From: Bacteroidia bacterium
Lineage (GTDB): Bacteria > Bacteroidota > Bacteroidia > NS11-12g > UBA955
DNA: 64,000 bases
NCBI GenBank assembly: GCA_023228875.1
Contig: JALOAG010000003.1
Coordinates: forward strand, 1 to 64,000
Direction: 5' to 3'
Below are positions 52,179 to 62,756 of this stretch, one piece after another; within the stretch, counting starts at the first letter, position 1, and each line of letters starts with the position of its first letter. The notes beneath the pieces were generated by a model. That model was not told the DNA's origin and made no database searches. It saw only the letters and a program-made list of their open reading frames with translations. The position numbers and the translations under genes were made by a program.

Positions 52179-52826
52179 TTATTTTGCTCGTTTACTAAAA
52201 ATAAACTTATATAACACAGGCAATGTAACAATCAGTATAATACTAAGTATAATGAACTCCAGATTACTTTTTACCCAAGGATTATCACCAAGAATATAGC
52301 CAAGAAGAGTAAGGCTCCCTACCCACAATGCAGCTCCCAGAATATTGTAAAATGTAAATCGCTTCATTTCCATTTTGACCGTTCCGGCAATAATGGGTGC
52401 AAAGGTTCTGATAATGGGTAAGAAACGAGCGATTGCAATTGTAAAACCACCTTTCTTTTCATAAAACTCTTTGGAAGTTTGGATATGTCTTTTCTTTAAT
52501 AGGATTGTATCACGGTTGCCATCAAATAAATGGCTAAACTTATATCCAAACCAATAACCAAAATAATTACCCAAGACAGTAGAGGTCATAAAAAGTAACA
52601 TCCAAAAAGGGAGGTTGAGCAATGCACTTTCGAATGGGTAATGGGCATTGTCAACGGATGCTATTACCATTCCTGATATAAATAATAAAGGATCTCCGGG
52701 CAAAACAAACCCGAAAACCACGCCTGTTTCAATAAATAAAATTAATAGAACTAAATACAGACCCCCGTTTTTCATAATCCAATCCGGGTCTAGGAGAAGT
52801 TGGATTGATTCAATTATATAATCCAT
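52179..52826 (-). CDS. DedA family membrane protein
   Basis: The 215-residue protein has GVVFGFVLPGDPLLFISGM, FGYWFGYKFSHLF, IAIARFLPIIRTFAPIIAGTVKM and several membrane segments. DedA proteins are membrane proteins linked to lipid flipping and proton homeostasis. It has its own -7 box 39 bp upstream. Confidence 0.93.
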   Translation of the reverse strand: MDYIIESIQLLLDPDWIMKNGGLYLVLLILFIETGVVFGFVLPGDPLLFISGMVIASVDNAHYPFESALLNLPFWMLLFMTSTVLGNYFGYWFGYKFSHLFDGNRDTILLKKRHIQTSKEFYEKKGGFTIAIARFLPIIRTFAPIIAGTVKMEMKRFTFYNILGAALWVGSLTLLGYILGDNPWVKSNLEFIILSIILIVTLPVLYKFIFSKRAK

Positions 52827-52864
52827 TCTTAATGCACTCTCTCAATCTTGGTGTTTCGAGGGCA

Positions 52865-52872
52865 CAAAAGTA
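52865..52872 (-). promoter_or_regulatory. -7 box for the dedA-like gene
   Basis: On the minus strand TACTTTTG matches TAnnTTTG, followed by GTGCCCTCGAAA, close to the bases downstream of the initiator-tRNA promoter. Confidence 0.5.
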
Positions 52873-52985
52873 TTTTTTGTTCAAACAGTTGAGTATGCAA
52901 TCAGATATGATTAAACAAATACAAGTTAAACAATTTAGAGAGTATTGAATTGTTGGGTAATATTTGAATGTGAAAGGATGTTAAC

Positions 52986-53837
52986 TTATTTCTCTAAGTC
53001 TTTGTATTCGCCAAAGTCTTCCAATTTTAGCCATTTGCCCTTTTTGATAGGCTTGTAAGCACCATAAGTACCATCAGGAATGAGAAACTCATCAGAACCA
53101 GCAACGAAGTTGGCTGCGGGGACTAAGTGGTCATAAACTATCATCTTTTCTTTGGTGTCGTAGCGGAGTGTCATGGTAGTTTGATCTGAAAATGTAAACA
53201 ATACACGGTAGTCCGGATCGGGATCCCCATTGTAACGCATAAATATCGGCAGCCCAAAGTATAATTCTTCATTAGTTATTGTCAATACATCGATGGTCTT
53301 ACGATTGACTTTTGTGTCCATTCCGTGAAATGTCAAAATTAAATACCTGACTTTCCTTTTGTATTTGAACTCATATATTTGATAAATCAATCCTCCTGTC
53401 CAATTTAATGGGGAAAATTCATTGTTTTCAAGTTCTTTTTTATCTCTGCCTTGCTTTTCGCTCAACCAGTAGTTCACTACTTCTTTCTTGGTTTTGTATT
53501 GAATCACCCCATAGCTTTTGTAATTACCGTCATTATCGGCTACAAGCCAGGTTATTGCGCGAATTTTATTGTTAGGACTGCGTTTAAACATGACGGTGTT
53601 AATAGAGTCTGCATCTACATCAAACGACCCTTCTGTATTAATAAACTCTTGGAGGGTTAAGGTGAAAGAGTCATTATACACGAATCGCTTTTCTTGGTTA
53701 AAAGAATTACGAAGTGTGTCAGAGTAAAGTTTCATTTGACGAAGCAAGGGGTTGAAAACCGCTGTGTCATATTGACCGGCAAAGACTACGTTAGAAACAA
53801 AGAGAAAAAATAAAATTAAAAAAGGTTTTATGGACAT
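52986..53837 (-). CDS. exported protein of unknown function
   Basis: The 283-residue protein has a signal peptide ending VFA. Its beta-rich body has AITWLVADNDGNYKSYGVIQYKT, NWTGGLIYQIYEFKYKRKVRYLILTFHGMD and EELYFGLPIFMRYNGDPDPDYRVLF, ending GKWLKLEDF. I associate it with conserved Bacteroidetes hypothetical proteins but cannot name a domain. It is a single gene with 79 bp to the thiolase gene. Confidence 0.75.
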   Translation of the reverse strand: MSIKPFLILFFLFVSNVVFAGQYDTAVFNPLLRQMKLYSDTLRNSFNQEKRFVYNDSFTLTLQEFINTEGSFDVDADSINTVMFKRSPNNKIRAITWLVADNDGNYKSYGVIQYKTKKEVVNYWLSEKQGRDKKELENNEFSPLNWTGGLIYQIYEFKYKRKVRYLILTFHGMDTKVNRKTIDVLTITNEELYFGLPIFMRYNGDPDPDYRVLFTFSDQTTMTLRYDTKEKMIVYDHLVPAANFVAGSDEFLIPDGTYGAYKPIKKGKWLKLEDFGEYKDLEK

Positions 53838-53915
53838 CTTACATGTTAACGTTGATTGATGTATGAATATTCAAAAACAATTCCAAAAAACCTATTTTTA
53901 AGAATCAAAATGCAA

Positions 53916-55094
53916 TTAGAGTTTTTCAATCACCATTGCGCTGGCACCGCCACCTCCGTTGCAGATACCGGCTGCTCCATATTTTGCATTATGTTGACCA
54001 AGCACATTAATGAGTGTAACCAGAATTCTTGCACCTGAATCACCAAGCGGATGTCCGAGCGATACGGCTCCACCGTGTACGTTTACTTTTTCAGGGTCAA
54101 GATTTAGAATTTTTGTATTCACTAAGCCCACAACGGAAAATGCCTCATTGAGTTCATAGTACGAAATGTCTGATTGTTGTAAACCTGCATTCTTAATGGC
54201 TTTCGGAAGTGCCTTTGCGGGTGCAGTTGTGAACCATTCAGGTTCTTGTTCTGCATCAGCAAAGCCTACAATTTTTGCTATTGGCTTTAATCCCAATGCT
54301 TGCATTTTTTCGCCACTCATCAAAACCAAAGCAGCAGCTCCGTCATTGATAGTAGAGGCATTGGCAGCAGTTACAGTTCCATCTTTTTGGAAAACAGGAT
54401 TCAAAGCAGGTATTTTATCAAATTTTACATTTGAATACTCTTCATCTTTATCAACCACTGTAATATTTCCTTTTCTATCCTTTATCTCAACAGGAATAAT
54501 TTCATCTTTAAATCTATTCTCCTCCCAGGCTTTTGCAGAGCGTTTGTATGAAGTGATAGCAAAATTGTCTTGATCTTCTCTTGAAAAATGATATTCTCTA
54601 GCACAAAGTTCAGCAGCATTACCCATATGGTAATTGTGATATACATCGGTTAATCCATCAAACACAAGTCCATCAATGAGTTTCATGTCGCCAAGTTTGG
54701 TTCCTGTTCTGCCGCCTTTGAGGTAGTGTGGAGCTTGAGACATGTTTTCCATTCCACCGGCTACAACACAGTCTTCTTGTCCAAGCATGATTGATTGCGC
54801 TGCTAATGAAACAGATTTCATTCCTGAAGCACATACTTTGTTAACTGTTGTGCATTGTACAGTTGGAGAAAGTCCTGCAAATATTGCTGCTTGTCTTGCA
54901 GGCGCTTGACCTAATCCGGCTTGCAATACGCATCCCATATATACTTCTTTTACCTCTTTTGGATCGAGATTAATTTTTGACAATGCACCTTTGATAGCAG
55001 TTGCCCCTAATTGAGTTGCAGATACCCCGGACAATGCTCCGTTGAAACTGCCTATGGGTGTTCTAACTGCCGATACTATAAATACTTCTTTCAT
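53916..55094 (-). CDS. acetyl-CoA C-acyltransferase (thiolase)
   Basis: The 392-residue protein has the full thiolase set: acylated Cys88 in TVNKVCASGMKSV, GGMENMSQAPHYL, His348 in GGAVSLGHPLGDSGARI, and Cys378 in CNGGGGASAMVIEKL. The length and the GGGGASA ending fit a biosynthetic-type acetyl-CoA acetyltransferase (AtoB/PhaA group). It acts in fatty-acid or ketone-body metabolism in the cytoplasm. A TAATTTCG box upstream (55113-55120 on the minus strand) is a weak promoter candidate. Confidence 0.94.
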   Translation of the reverse strand: MKEVFIVSAVRTPIGSFNGALSGVSATQLGATAIKGALSKINLDPKEVKEVYMGCVLQAGLGQAPARQAAIFAGLSPTVQCTTVNKVCASGMKSVSLAAQSIMLGQEDCVVAGGMENMSQAPHYLKGGRTGTKLGDMKLIDGLVFDGLTDVYHNYHMGNAAELCAREYHFSREDQDNFAITSYKRSAKAWEENRFKDEIIPVEIKDRKGNITVVDKDEEYSNVKFDKIPALNPVFQKDGTVTAANASTINDGAAALVLMSGEKMQALGLKPIAKIVGFADAEQEPEWFTTAPAKALPKAIKNAGLQQSDISYYELNEAFSVVGLVNTKILNLDPEKVNVHGGAVSLGHPLGDSGARILVTLINVLGQHNAKYGAAGICNGGGGASAMVIEKL

Positions 55095-55235
55095 TTCCTT
55101 AGAATTTTGATGCGAAATTAAGTCTTTCTACATTTGTTTGCCAATATTGATTTGAGAAAGCTACGCTATTATCGTTGATAATATTTATTCCGGTTTTCAG
55201 TAGTTGGTTGCCTCTTAATTACCATACTGTTTGCC

Positions 55236-57458
55236 TTATAATTTACTCACTTTATTGATTGTGATTTCACCTTTAATATTTTCTATCTCAATCAGATATA
55301 GCCCGTTACCCAGGGTTGAAATATCCATAGAAGATGTATGTGCATTTGCTGTTTGTATTAATAAGATACTGCCATTGATACTTCTGATAGTAATGGTTTT
55401 CAATTGATGTTTACTTTGAATTTGGAGTAATGTATTGACAGGATTGGGGAATATGTTGATTTCGGCAGAATGTATATTCTTAACAGCGTTGTATTCAAAA
55501 TGTATGCAATCCGATGTGTCTGAAACAGCCGGACAGTCATTGGAGGTAATGATTACTGCGTAATTACCCGTTGATGGAGGAGAAAAACTTCTAAAAGATT
55601 GGAATGGTATTTCAACATTGTTTTTATCACAATCAATCCATTGGTATGAAACATTTCCGGAATCTGCAGATGTAATAGTATTGCCGTGTTGCGTTACGTT
55701 TTTGTCAATAGAATTTTTATTGATGAAGGTTAAATTTGTCAATATAATGCTATCGCATCCTGCAGGGTGATGTATGGTATCTATATATGAGCCATTGGCA
55801 AAATATGCATGGTTGCCGATTGTAAAGCTGTCTCCTTTGCAAATTGAAACATCTTGTGTGATGTTGTCATATTCAACTTCTATGGTAACACTTGATTTTA
55901 CAGTTGTATTACAAATATCGGTTGCAGATAGAGTGTATGTTGTTGTTTGATTTGGATTGAAATTTGGATTGAGAATATTGGGGTCGCTTACTCCCGTAGC
56001 AGGAGACCATTGAGTAAGAACCTGATATGTTGCTTTTGGTTGCAATTGAATTTGTTCTCCGCAATGGATGAAAGTGTCACTAAGTGCTTCTAATCTTACA
56101 TGTTCATCAATGACTTTCATGATGAAAATATCGTAACTTCCTTTAGTAACAATAGTGCTATCGCCAAACGTTCCAACATTGGCATAAGAACCGGTTGCAT
56201 AACAATTTCCGTATTTGTCCGTGCTAATTGCGCGTGCAGCATCTAAGTTATTACCTCCTGCACGATGTGCCCAAATAAATTTACCCGAACTGTCAATTTT
56301 TGCAATAAAGATATCAGGGTCACTGTTACCTCCTATTAATAAAATTGAATCAAAATATACTGAATCAATAACAGAGCCAGTAACGAAACTGTTGCCATAA
56401 GAGTCAGTTGTAATATCGTAAGCAAGGTCTGCCTTTTTTCCGCCTGCTTGTTGCGCCCATATAAAGTTGCCAGATGCATCTAACTTAGCTATAAACAAGT
56501 CAGAATAAGGCGTGGTAGTGTGTAATGTTGTTGATCCAAAGACTGGAGTCCCATTAAATTGTCCTGATACATAACAATTATTTTCCTTATCTATTGTGAT
56601 TCCTTGACCAAAACTAGAGCTTGTGCCGGTATTGGTACTTACCCATACAAAATTTCCACCGCTGTCGAGTTTAGCAACAAAAGCACTAGATCCTGTTTGA
56701 TTAAGAGGAATGTTGCCAAATGTAACATTGAGAGATGTTCTTCCGGTAATATAAAAGTTGCCTTGATTGTCAGTAACAATATTATTACATTCATCTAAAT
56801 ATGAATTACCTACTTGTTGAATCCATACAAAGTTTCCGTTAGAGTCATATTTTACAACAAAAAAATCATCATTGCCTTTGCTGGTGAGGGTTGTATCATG
56901 GAAGTCAATAGTAAGTTTAAATGTTCCGGTAACATAACTGTTCCCATCTTCATCAACTGCAATCTTCCTGCCTTCATCTGAATCAATACTTCCTGCTTGT
57001 TTTGCCCAAAGGAAATTGCCGTTGTGATCTAATTTAGCTATGAAAAAATCTTTATTTCCATTTCCTAAAAGTTTGATACTGCCGAATGTTGCAGAGTCTC
57101 TAAAGTAACCGGTAATATATGTATTGCCATTTTTGTCCAAAGCAATCCCGTTGGCTTCATCCACATTCGGTCCACCGGCATTGATCGCCCAAATAAAATT
57201 GCGATTGCTGTCTAATTTTGCTACCCAAATATCCATCTGACCTTTATTAATTAAGGTGTCATTGCCAAATACCAACATGGTGCTTGCAAATCCACCTGCG
57301 AGGTAATGGTTGCTGTTATTATCCGTTACAATATCATAAGCAATTTCGTTGCTGTTGCTGCCATAGGTTGTTGTTTGTCCAAGTTTGGAGCATAATGGTT
57401 GTGAATAGGTGTGGAACATCATGCATAGTAAGCCAAAGAATATGATCAGTTTTTTCAT
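55236..57458 (-). CDS. SBBP-repeat protein with T9SS type A sorting domain
   Basis: The 740-residue protein has a signal peptide ending YSQ and about eight repeats of the form GNTYITGYF, FIAKLDHNGNFLWAKQAGS, DEGRKIAVDEDGNSYVTG, the SBBP beta-propeller-like repeat. PKD-like and IgL segments follow (CNTTVKSSVTIEV). The C-terminus INIFPNPVNTLLQIQSKHQ, ITIRSINGSI, GLYLIEIEN and ITINKVSKL is a clear T9SS type A sorting domain, so the protein is exported and surface-attached. Its ligand is unknown. Confidence 0.92.
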   Translation of the reverse strand: MKKLIIFFGLLCMMFHTYSQPLCSKLGQTTTYGSNSNEIAYDIVTDNNSNHYLAGGFASTMLVFGNDTLINKGQMDIWVAKLDSNRNFIWAINAGGPNVDEANGIALDKNGNTYITGYFRDSATFGSIKLLGNGNKDFFIAKLDHNGNFLWAKQAGSIDSDEGRKIAVDEDGNSYVTGTFKLTIDFHDTTLTSKGNDDFFVVKYDSNGNFVWIQQVGNSYLDECNNIVTDNQGNFYITGRTSLNVTFGNIPLNQTGSSAFVAKLDSGGNFVWVSTNTGTSSSFGQGITIDKENNCYVSGQFNGTPVFGSTTLHTTTPYSDLFIAKLDASGNFIWAQQAGGKKADLAYDITTDSYGNSFVTGSVIDSVYFDSILLIGGNSDPDIFIAKIDSSGKFIWAHRAGGNNLDAARAISTDKYGNCYATGSYANVGTFGDSTIVTKGSYDIFIMKVIDEHVRLEALSDTFIHCGEQIQLQPKATYQVLTQWSPATGVSDPNILNPNFNPNQTTTYTLSATDICNTTVKSSVTIEVEYDNITQDVSICKGDSFTIGNHAYFANGSYIDTIHHPAGCDSIILTNLTFINKNSIDKNVTQHGNTITSADSGNVSYQWIDCDKNNVEIPFQSFRSFSPPSTGNYAVIITSNDCPAVSDTSDCIHFEYNAVKNIHSAEINIFPNPVNTLLQIQSKHQLKTITIRSINGSILLIQTANAHTSSMDISTLGNGLYLIEIENIKGEITINKVSKL

Positions 57459-57621
57459 TGAGTTTTGCTTTTTATGGTCGCAAATGTATATACCGGCAAA
57501 AAATTATAAAATAAGTTTGTTGATTTTCTTTCAGTTGTGATTAGCAGTTTTGTGATTTATTGGATGTTTTTTACTTTAAACCGATTGTTTTAGTCGCTAT
57601 GCAACTTCGTTAATGTCATTT

Positions 57622-57629
57622 TATTTTTG
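57622..57629 (+). promoter_or_regulatory. -7 box for the metalloprotease operon
   Basis: TATTTTTG matches TAnnTTTG 31 bp before the ATG at 57660. A second TTTTG lies 6 bp later. No clear -33 box. Confidence 0.45.
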
Positions 57630-57659
57630 CACTTTTGCCCAACGTAATAAAAAAATACA

Positions 57660-60299
57660 ATGAGAATACGCATTACACAACTTGCCGCATTTGGTTTGCT
57701 TTTTTGTTTGAATCTTGGTTTAGTAAATCAAACCCAAGCTCAATTTTTTAAGAAGAAGAAGAAACCTGCTCCAACCGCAGAAGCACCCGCCCCCACACGT
57801 CCGGGTTATGAAGACTTTGATAAAAAAGTGAAAGGGATGAAGAAAATAGAAGGTTTGTTTACTTTTTTTAGAGATACAACAACCGGTGCAATGTTTATGG
57901 TTATTGATAAAAATCAAATAGGCGAGAAGTTTATTTATTTCAGCTATTCCGAAAATGGTCTTGCAAGTGCCGGTTTGATTCGTGGAATGTATAGAGAAAC
58001 AAAGGTGTTTCAGATAGATAAATACTACAATCAAATTGAATTTAACACACGTAATAACACATTTTACTTTGACACTCTATCTGCATTAAGTCATGCACGT
58101 GAAGCGAATGTAGTACCGGGCATGATGGCAAGTGAAAAAATTATTGCAACAACCAAAGACTATAGTAAGTATTTAATCTCAGCCGACAATATTTTCTTGA
58201 AGGAAACACTTCAACAAATCAAATCCACTCCCAACCCGTTAGGTTTTGCATTAGGTTCATTAAGCCCAACTAAAACACGGTATGTAAATGTCAAAAGTTA
58301 CCCTGAAAACAGTGATGTCATTGTGAAGTATGTATATGATGACCCATTTCCACGTTTCGGAGGTGGGGCAGGAAGCACAGAGAGACGTTATAGTGAAGTG
58401 GTAATTCAGCATAGTTTTATTCAATTACCCAAGAATAATTTCAAACCCAGAAGAGATGATCAAAGGGTCGGATATTTTACCACACAAACCAATGATATGA
58501 CAACTGCGGAAGCGGTTAATTATCGTGATTATATTCACCGTTGGAATCTGGAGAAAAAAGACCCAACTGCTGCATTATCAGAGCCGGTAAAGCCAATAGT
58601 ATGGTGGATTGAAAATACAACCCCTATGGAATATAGGGAAATCATTAAGAAAGCTATATTACAATGGAATATTGCGTTTGAAGCTGCTGGTTTTAAGAAT
58701 GCCATAGAAGTATATATGCAACCGGATACAGCTTCTTGGGATGCCGGTGATATTCGCTACAACGTAATGCGTTGGGCAAGTTCGCCAAGTCCTGCTTTTG
58801 GTGGATACGGTCCTAGTTTTGTCAATCCTTTGACAGGTGAAATTCTGGGAGCTGATATCATGTTTGAATATGTTTTTATGACAAACAGATTAAGCACTGA
58901 TCGCTTATTTAAACTTTCTGCCATGCCAACAAATAATCCGGCAGAATATTTAGAAATCCTTATGGATTCATTACATCGTTTTGATCATGAACATCAGCAC
59001 TCAAGCGCACAATGTAATTTGAGTAACGGGTTACAAGAACAAACGCTTTTTGGAATTACAGCACTCAAAGCAATGGGGGGAACTGCTGCACAAATTGAAA
59101 GGTTTGCTGAAGAGGCTTTGTATTATTTAGTACTGCACGAAGTGGGTCATACTCTGGGTTTGACACACAATATGAGAGCATCTCAATTGCTTTCGCCTGA
59201 TGAGTTACAAGACAATAAGATTACCCAAGTGAAAGGTACAGCTGCCTCAGTAATGGATTATCCTTCAATGAACTTTGCTAATATTAAAGATAGAGAGGTG
59301 CAACAATATAATACGATGCCGGGTCCTTATGATATTTGGGCTATCACTTATGGATATTCTCAAGGATTAGATGACCAAGAAGCTGAAGAAAAAAGATTAG
59401 AACAAATCTTAGCACGTTCGATAGAAAAAGAACTTGCTTATGGTAATGATGCAGACGATATGCGCTCACCGGGCAAAGGAATTGACCCGCGTGTGAATAT
59501 TTTTGATCAAAGCAACGATGCGATGCTGTATGCCGAAAACAGAATGAAATTGGTCAACAAAGTGTTTGAAAATCTTAAGCAGAAATATGTGAAAGACGGC
59601 AAAAGCTATCATGAATTACGAAATGCCTATATGCTATTAACCGGAGAGTATGCACGTCAAGGAGATGTCATCTCCAGATACATTGGCGGTGTTTATGTAG
59701 AGAGATTTATGGCAGGTCAAAAACCCTCTTCAAAACCCCTGACTCCGGTTGCTTTACAGGATCAAAAGCGTGCAATGAAATTATTGACTGACTATTTTTT
59801 TGCTCCTAACGCAATCTTCATTCCCGATAGTTTATTGCCTTATTTACAGCCTCAAAGACGAGGTTTTGGATTTTTTGCAAACACAGAAGACCCAAAGCTG
59901 TTAGACAGAACCTTGGTAATGCAGGAGCTGCCACTCCAACATTTATTGGCATTTACGACACTTAAAAGAATTTCGGATTCTAAATTATATGGCAATGAAT
60001 ACACTCTCAATGATTTGTTTAATGATTTGAATAATGCAATTTTTAAAGCGGATATCAATGGTAATGTTAATCCACAGAGACAGAACTTGCAGATTTATTA
60101 TATCAATCTCCTTGATAGGAATCTAAATTCAATATATAAGATGTATTATGATAACCTTGCAATTGCGCGTATGACAATTGCACTGCAAGATATCAAAAAG
60201 ATGGCTCAAGCAGGTATGAATTCAGGTAATGAAGAAAGTAAAAACCATAAGAAATACTTAGTATATAGGATTGACCAAATTCTTGAAATTAAGAGATAA
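57660..60299 (+). CDS. zinc-dependent metalloprotease (DUF5117/DUF4953 type)
   Basis: The 879-residue exported protein has a signal peptide ending TQA. It then has LFTFFRDTTTGAMFMVIDK and further beta-rich N-terminal segments (DUF5117/5118-like). The metzincin motif HEVGHTLGLTH is at 493-503, followed by AASVMDYPSMNFA, the Met-turn. The preceding PIVWWIENTTPMEYREIIKKAILQWN matches the metzincin domain of this Bacteroidetes family. It probably degrades proteins in the periplasm or outside. It is one base upstream of the M61 gene. Confidence 0.92.
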   Translation: MRIRITQLAAFGLLFCLNLGLVNQTQAQFFKKKKKPAPTAEAPAPTRPGYEDFDKKVKGMKKIEGLFTFFRDTTTGAMFMVIDKNQIGEKFIYFSYSENGLASAGLIRGMYRETKVFQIDKYYNQIEFNTRNNTFYFDTLSALSHAREANVVPGMMASEKIIATTKDYSKYLISADNIFLKETLQQIKSTPNPLGFALGSLSPTKTRYVNVKSYPENSDVIVKYVYDDPFPRFGGGAGSTERRYSEVVIQHSFIQLPKNNFKPRRDDQRVGYFTTQTNDMTTAEAVNYRDYIHRWNLEKKDPTAALSEPVKPIVWWIENTTPMEYREIIKKAILQWNIAFEAAGFKNAIEVYMQPDTASWDAGDIRYNVMRWASSPSPAFGGYGPSFVNPLTGEILGADIMFEYVFMTNRLSTDRLFKLSAMPTNNPAEYLEILMDSLHRFDHEHQHSSAQCNLSNGLQEQTLFGITALKAMGGTAAQIERFAEEALYYLVLHEVGHTLGLTHNMRASQLLSPDELQDNKITQVKGTAASVMDYPSMNFANIKDREVQQYNTMPGPYDIWAITYGYSQGLDDQEAEEKRLEQILARSIEKELAYGNDADDMRSPGKGIDPRVNIFDQSNDAMLYAENRMKLVNKVFENLKQKYVKDGKSYHELRNAYMLLTGEYARQGDVISRYIGGVYVERFMAGQKPSSKPLTPVALQDQKRAMKLLTDYFFAPNAIFIPDSLLPYLQPQRRGFGFFANTEDPKLLDRTLVMQELPLQHLLAFTTLKRISDSKLYGNEYTLNDLFNDLNNAIFKADINGNVNPQRQNLQIYYINLLDRNLNSIYKMYYDNLAIARMTIALQDIKKMAQAGMNSGNEESKNHKKYLVYRIDQILEIKR

Positions 60300-60300
60300 A

Positions 60301-62079
60301 ATGCTGAAACAAGTATTCAATTTTTGCCTTTTAATGGTGGTGATGATGTCGAGCGTAGCACAAGAAATTTCATATAAGGTTATCATTGAGAATCCACAAA
60401 CTCATTATGCTACAGTTCAAATTGAGGTGAATCAGTGCAATAGCACCCAAACTCATATTAAAATGCCGGTCTGGACTCCGGGGTCTTATATGGTGAGAGA
60501 ATTTGCCAGAAATGTTGAGAGTTTTGCAGCCTATGATGCAAACGGTGATGCATTAGAGTGGCATAAAGACAGAAAAAACTCATGGTTAGTCAAAAATGGA
60601 AATGTGTCTAACTTCGTTGTGCGATATAACGTGTACGCAAATGAAGTAACTGTAAGAACGTCATTTGTAAACAGCGAAACAGCCTTTTTGCTTGGAACAA
60701 GTTTATTAATGTCTGTGGAAGGGTTTGAACGCACAAAAGGCTATATAGAAATTGTTAAGCCTGCTCATTGGCTAAATATTGCAACCGGTCTGAAGGAGTT
60801 GAAAGGTAAGTCAGCTAAGTTTTCCTTTACCGATTATGATGAATTAGTGGATTGCCCAATACAAGTAGGGAATTTTGATACATTGAGTTTTCGTGTCAAT
60901 AATATTCCGCATTATGTTGCGCTTGTAGGCGAGAATAATGCAAATAAAGATGTATTGAGAGCAGACATGCAGAAAATCTGTCAGGCTGCCTTTGATGTGG
61001 TTGGCAGAGTGGACATGGAAAAATATTGGTTCTTTGTGCAACATGTCGAAAATGCCGGAGGCGGGTTGGAGCATCGCAATTCAGTTTCTTTAGGAATGTC
61101 GGCTAATAATTACAGCGATGCAGTTAAATATAAAGGATTCTTAGGCCTTGTTGCACATGAGTATTTTCATGTATGGAATGTAAAACGAATACGACCTATA
61201 GAGTTAGGTCCATTTGATTATGACAATGAGAATTATACCAAGATGTTGTGGATGTCAGAAGGATTTACAAGTTATTATGACAAATTCATTCCTTACAAAT
61301 CCGGTTTTTTGACACAAGAAGAATTCTTGGGTAGAGTTGCCGGTATGATATCTTATACAGAAAATACACCGGGAGCAAGGTATCAATCCTTGGCTGAATC
61401 TTCTTTTGATGCATGGATAAAGGCATACAGACCTGATGAAAATAGCGTGAATTCTTCCATTTCATATTATACAAAAGGTTCGCTGGCAGGTGCTCTATTA
61501 GATTTGTATATCATTCGTGCAACCAATGGAAAGAAGTGTCTGGATGATTTATTTCAATATCTGTATAATGAGTATTATCTGTTAAAAAGGCGCGGTTTTA
61601 CTGAAGCTGAATTTAGGAATGCTGCCGAAATGTTAGCAGGTGTTAAATTGAATGATTATTTCAATGAAATAGTGTATGGAACTTCAACACCTGATTATCT
61701 GAGTTTGTTCAATGCATTTGGAATTGAATTTTCAGCGATACCAAGTACTGATCCCTATCTTGGGTTGAACGTTTCACGCAAAGGAGACCGAAATATTGTG
61801 AACAGTGTATTGCGTAATTCAAATGCTGCTATTGTGGGAATCAATGCAGGAGATGTGATTGTGAGTATCAATGGAATAGAGTCAATAGATAATTTTCAGG
61901 ATTTTCTCAATCAATTCAACACAGGGGACACATTGTCTGTAAAGGTTAAAAGAGGAGATAAGGAGTTGGTATTTGAAACGAAATTAGACACAAACCCAAA
62001 TCAAGTATTTACTTTGCAAATGAGACAAAATCTTGATGCTCAACAACAAATTTTGCTTGATAAATGGTTTAAGAGATAA
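60301..62079 (+). CDS. M61 family peptidase with PDZ domain
   Basis: The 592-residue protein has a signal peptide (MLKQVFNFCLLMVVMMSSVAQ), then a beta-sandwich. The catalytic region has HEYFHVWNVKRIRP at 286, and LWMSEGFTSYYDKF with the third zinc ligand Glu. A C-terminal PDZ domain follows (about residues 490-580: LGLNVSRKG, GINAGDVIVSINGIE). This fits glycyl aminopeptidase-like M61 enzymes. ATG at 60301 is chosen over an upstream TTG that lies inside the preceding gene. It is probably co-transcribed with the upstream metalloprotease. Confidence 0.93.
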   Translation: MLKQVFNFCLLMVVMMSSVAQEISYKVIIENPQTHYATVQIEVNQCNSTQTHIKMPVWTPGSYMVREFARNVESFAAYDANGDALEWHKDRKNSWLVKNGNVSNFVVRYNVYANEVTVRTSFVNSETAFLLGTSLLMSVEGFERTKGYIEIVKPAHWLNIATGLKELKGKSAKFSFTDYDELVDCPIQVGNFDTLSFRVNNIPHYVALVGENNANKDVLRADMQKICQAAFDVVGRVDMEKYWFFVQHVENAGGGLEHRNSVSLGMSANNYSDAVKYKGFLGLVAHEYFHVWNVKRIRPIELGPFDYDNENYTKMLWMSEGFTSYYDKFIPYKSGFLTQEEFLGRVAGMISYTENTPGARYQSLAESSFDAWIKAYRPDENSVNSSISYYTKGSLAGALLDLYIIRATNGKKCLDDLFQYLYNEYYLLKRRGFTEAEFRNAAEMLAGVKLNDYFNEIVYGTSTPDYLSLFNAFGIEFSAIPSTDPYLGLNVSRKGDRNIVNSVLRNSNAAIVGINAGDVIVSINGIESIDNFQDFLNQFNTGDTLSVKVKRGDKELVFETKLDTNPNQVFTLQMRQNLDAQQQILLDKWFKR

Positions 62080-62094
62080 TTGAGGGGCAGCATG

Positions 62095-62748
62095 ATGAAT
62101 AGCATAACAAAGGAATTGGACGACAAGGAAGTAATAACAAGGATTCTTCAAGGTGAAAAGGTGCTTTATGAAATATTAGTCAGAAGATATAATCCAGATT
62201 TGTTTAAGGTTGGCAGGACGTATGGCTACAATCATGATGACACAGAAGATTTAATGCAAGATACCTATATAGATGCATTTAGAAACCTTTCAGGATTTGA
62301 ATTTAAATCGAGTTTTAAGACTTGGCTTGTACGCTTAATGCTAAATAATTGTTATAAAAGAAAAGAAAAATACAGCTTTAAGAATGAGCTTGCCAAAGCG
62401 GAAATGAATGAAAATGCACAACCTGTCTTTGAGCGAGCGAATCAGGATGTTTTGTTGCAAATAAAGAGAAAGGAGCTACATCATGAATTAGCGAAAGCGT
62501 TGCACAATATTCCTGAAGATTACCGGATTGTTTTTTCAATGAGAGAGATGAACCAATTCAGTGTAGAAGAAACTGCACACCTATTGGGAATCAGCGAGTC
62601 TAATGTGAAAGTTAGACTTAACAGGGCAAAGTCAATGCTCCAAAATCAATTGCTTAAATCGCATGATTTTAAGGAACTGTATGGGTTTCATGCAATTCAT
62701 TGCGATCCGTTTACAGCTAAGTTGATGGAAAAGACAATGAAATTATAG
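62095..62748 (+). CDS. RNA polymerase sigma factor, ECF family
   Basis: The 217-residue protein has sigma region 2 (YGYNHDDTEDLMQDTYIDAFRNL, SFKTWLVRLMLNNCYKRK) and region 4 (HNIPEDYRIVFSMREMNQFSVEETAHLLGISESNVKVRLNRAKSML). It directs core RNA polymerase to alternative promoters. ATG codons exist at 62092 and 62095; GAGGGG ends 7 bp before 62095 and favours it. No anti-sigma gene is adjacent; a SUI1 gene follows by 8 bp. Confidence 0.93.
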   Translation: MNSITKELDDKEVITRILQGEKVLYEILVRRYNPDLFKVGRTYGYNHDDTEDLMQDTYIDAFRNLSGFEFKSSFKTWLVRLMLNNCYKRKEKYSFKNELAKAEMNENAQPVFERANQDVLLQIKRKELHHELAKALHNIPEDYRIVFSMREMNQFSVEETAHLLGISESNVKVRLNRAKSMLQNQLLKSHDFKELYGFHAIHCDPFTAKLMEKTMKL

Positions 62749-62756
62749 AGGACTAT

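Noticed and set aside
54166..54573. 135-codon plus-strand frame
   Set aside because: It is antisense to the thiolase gene and reflects its codon pattern.
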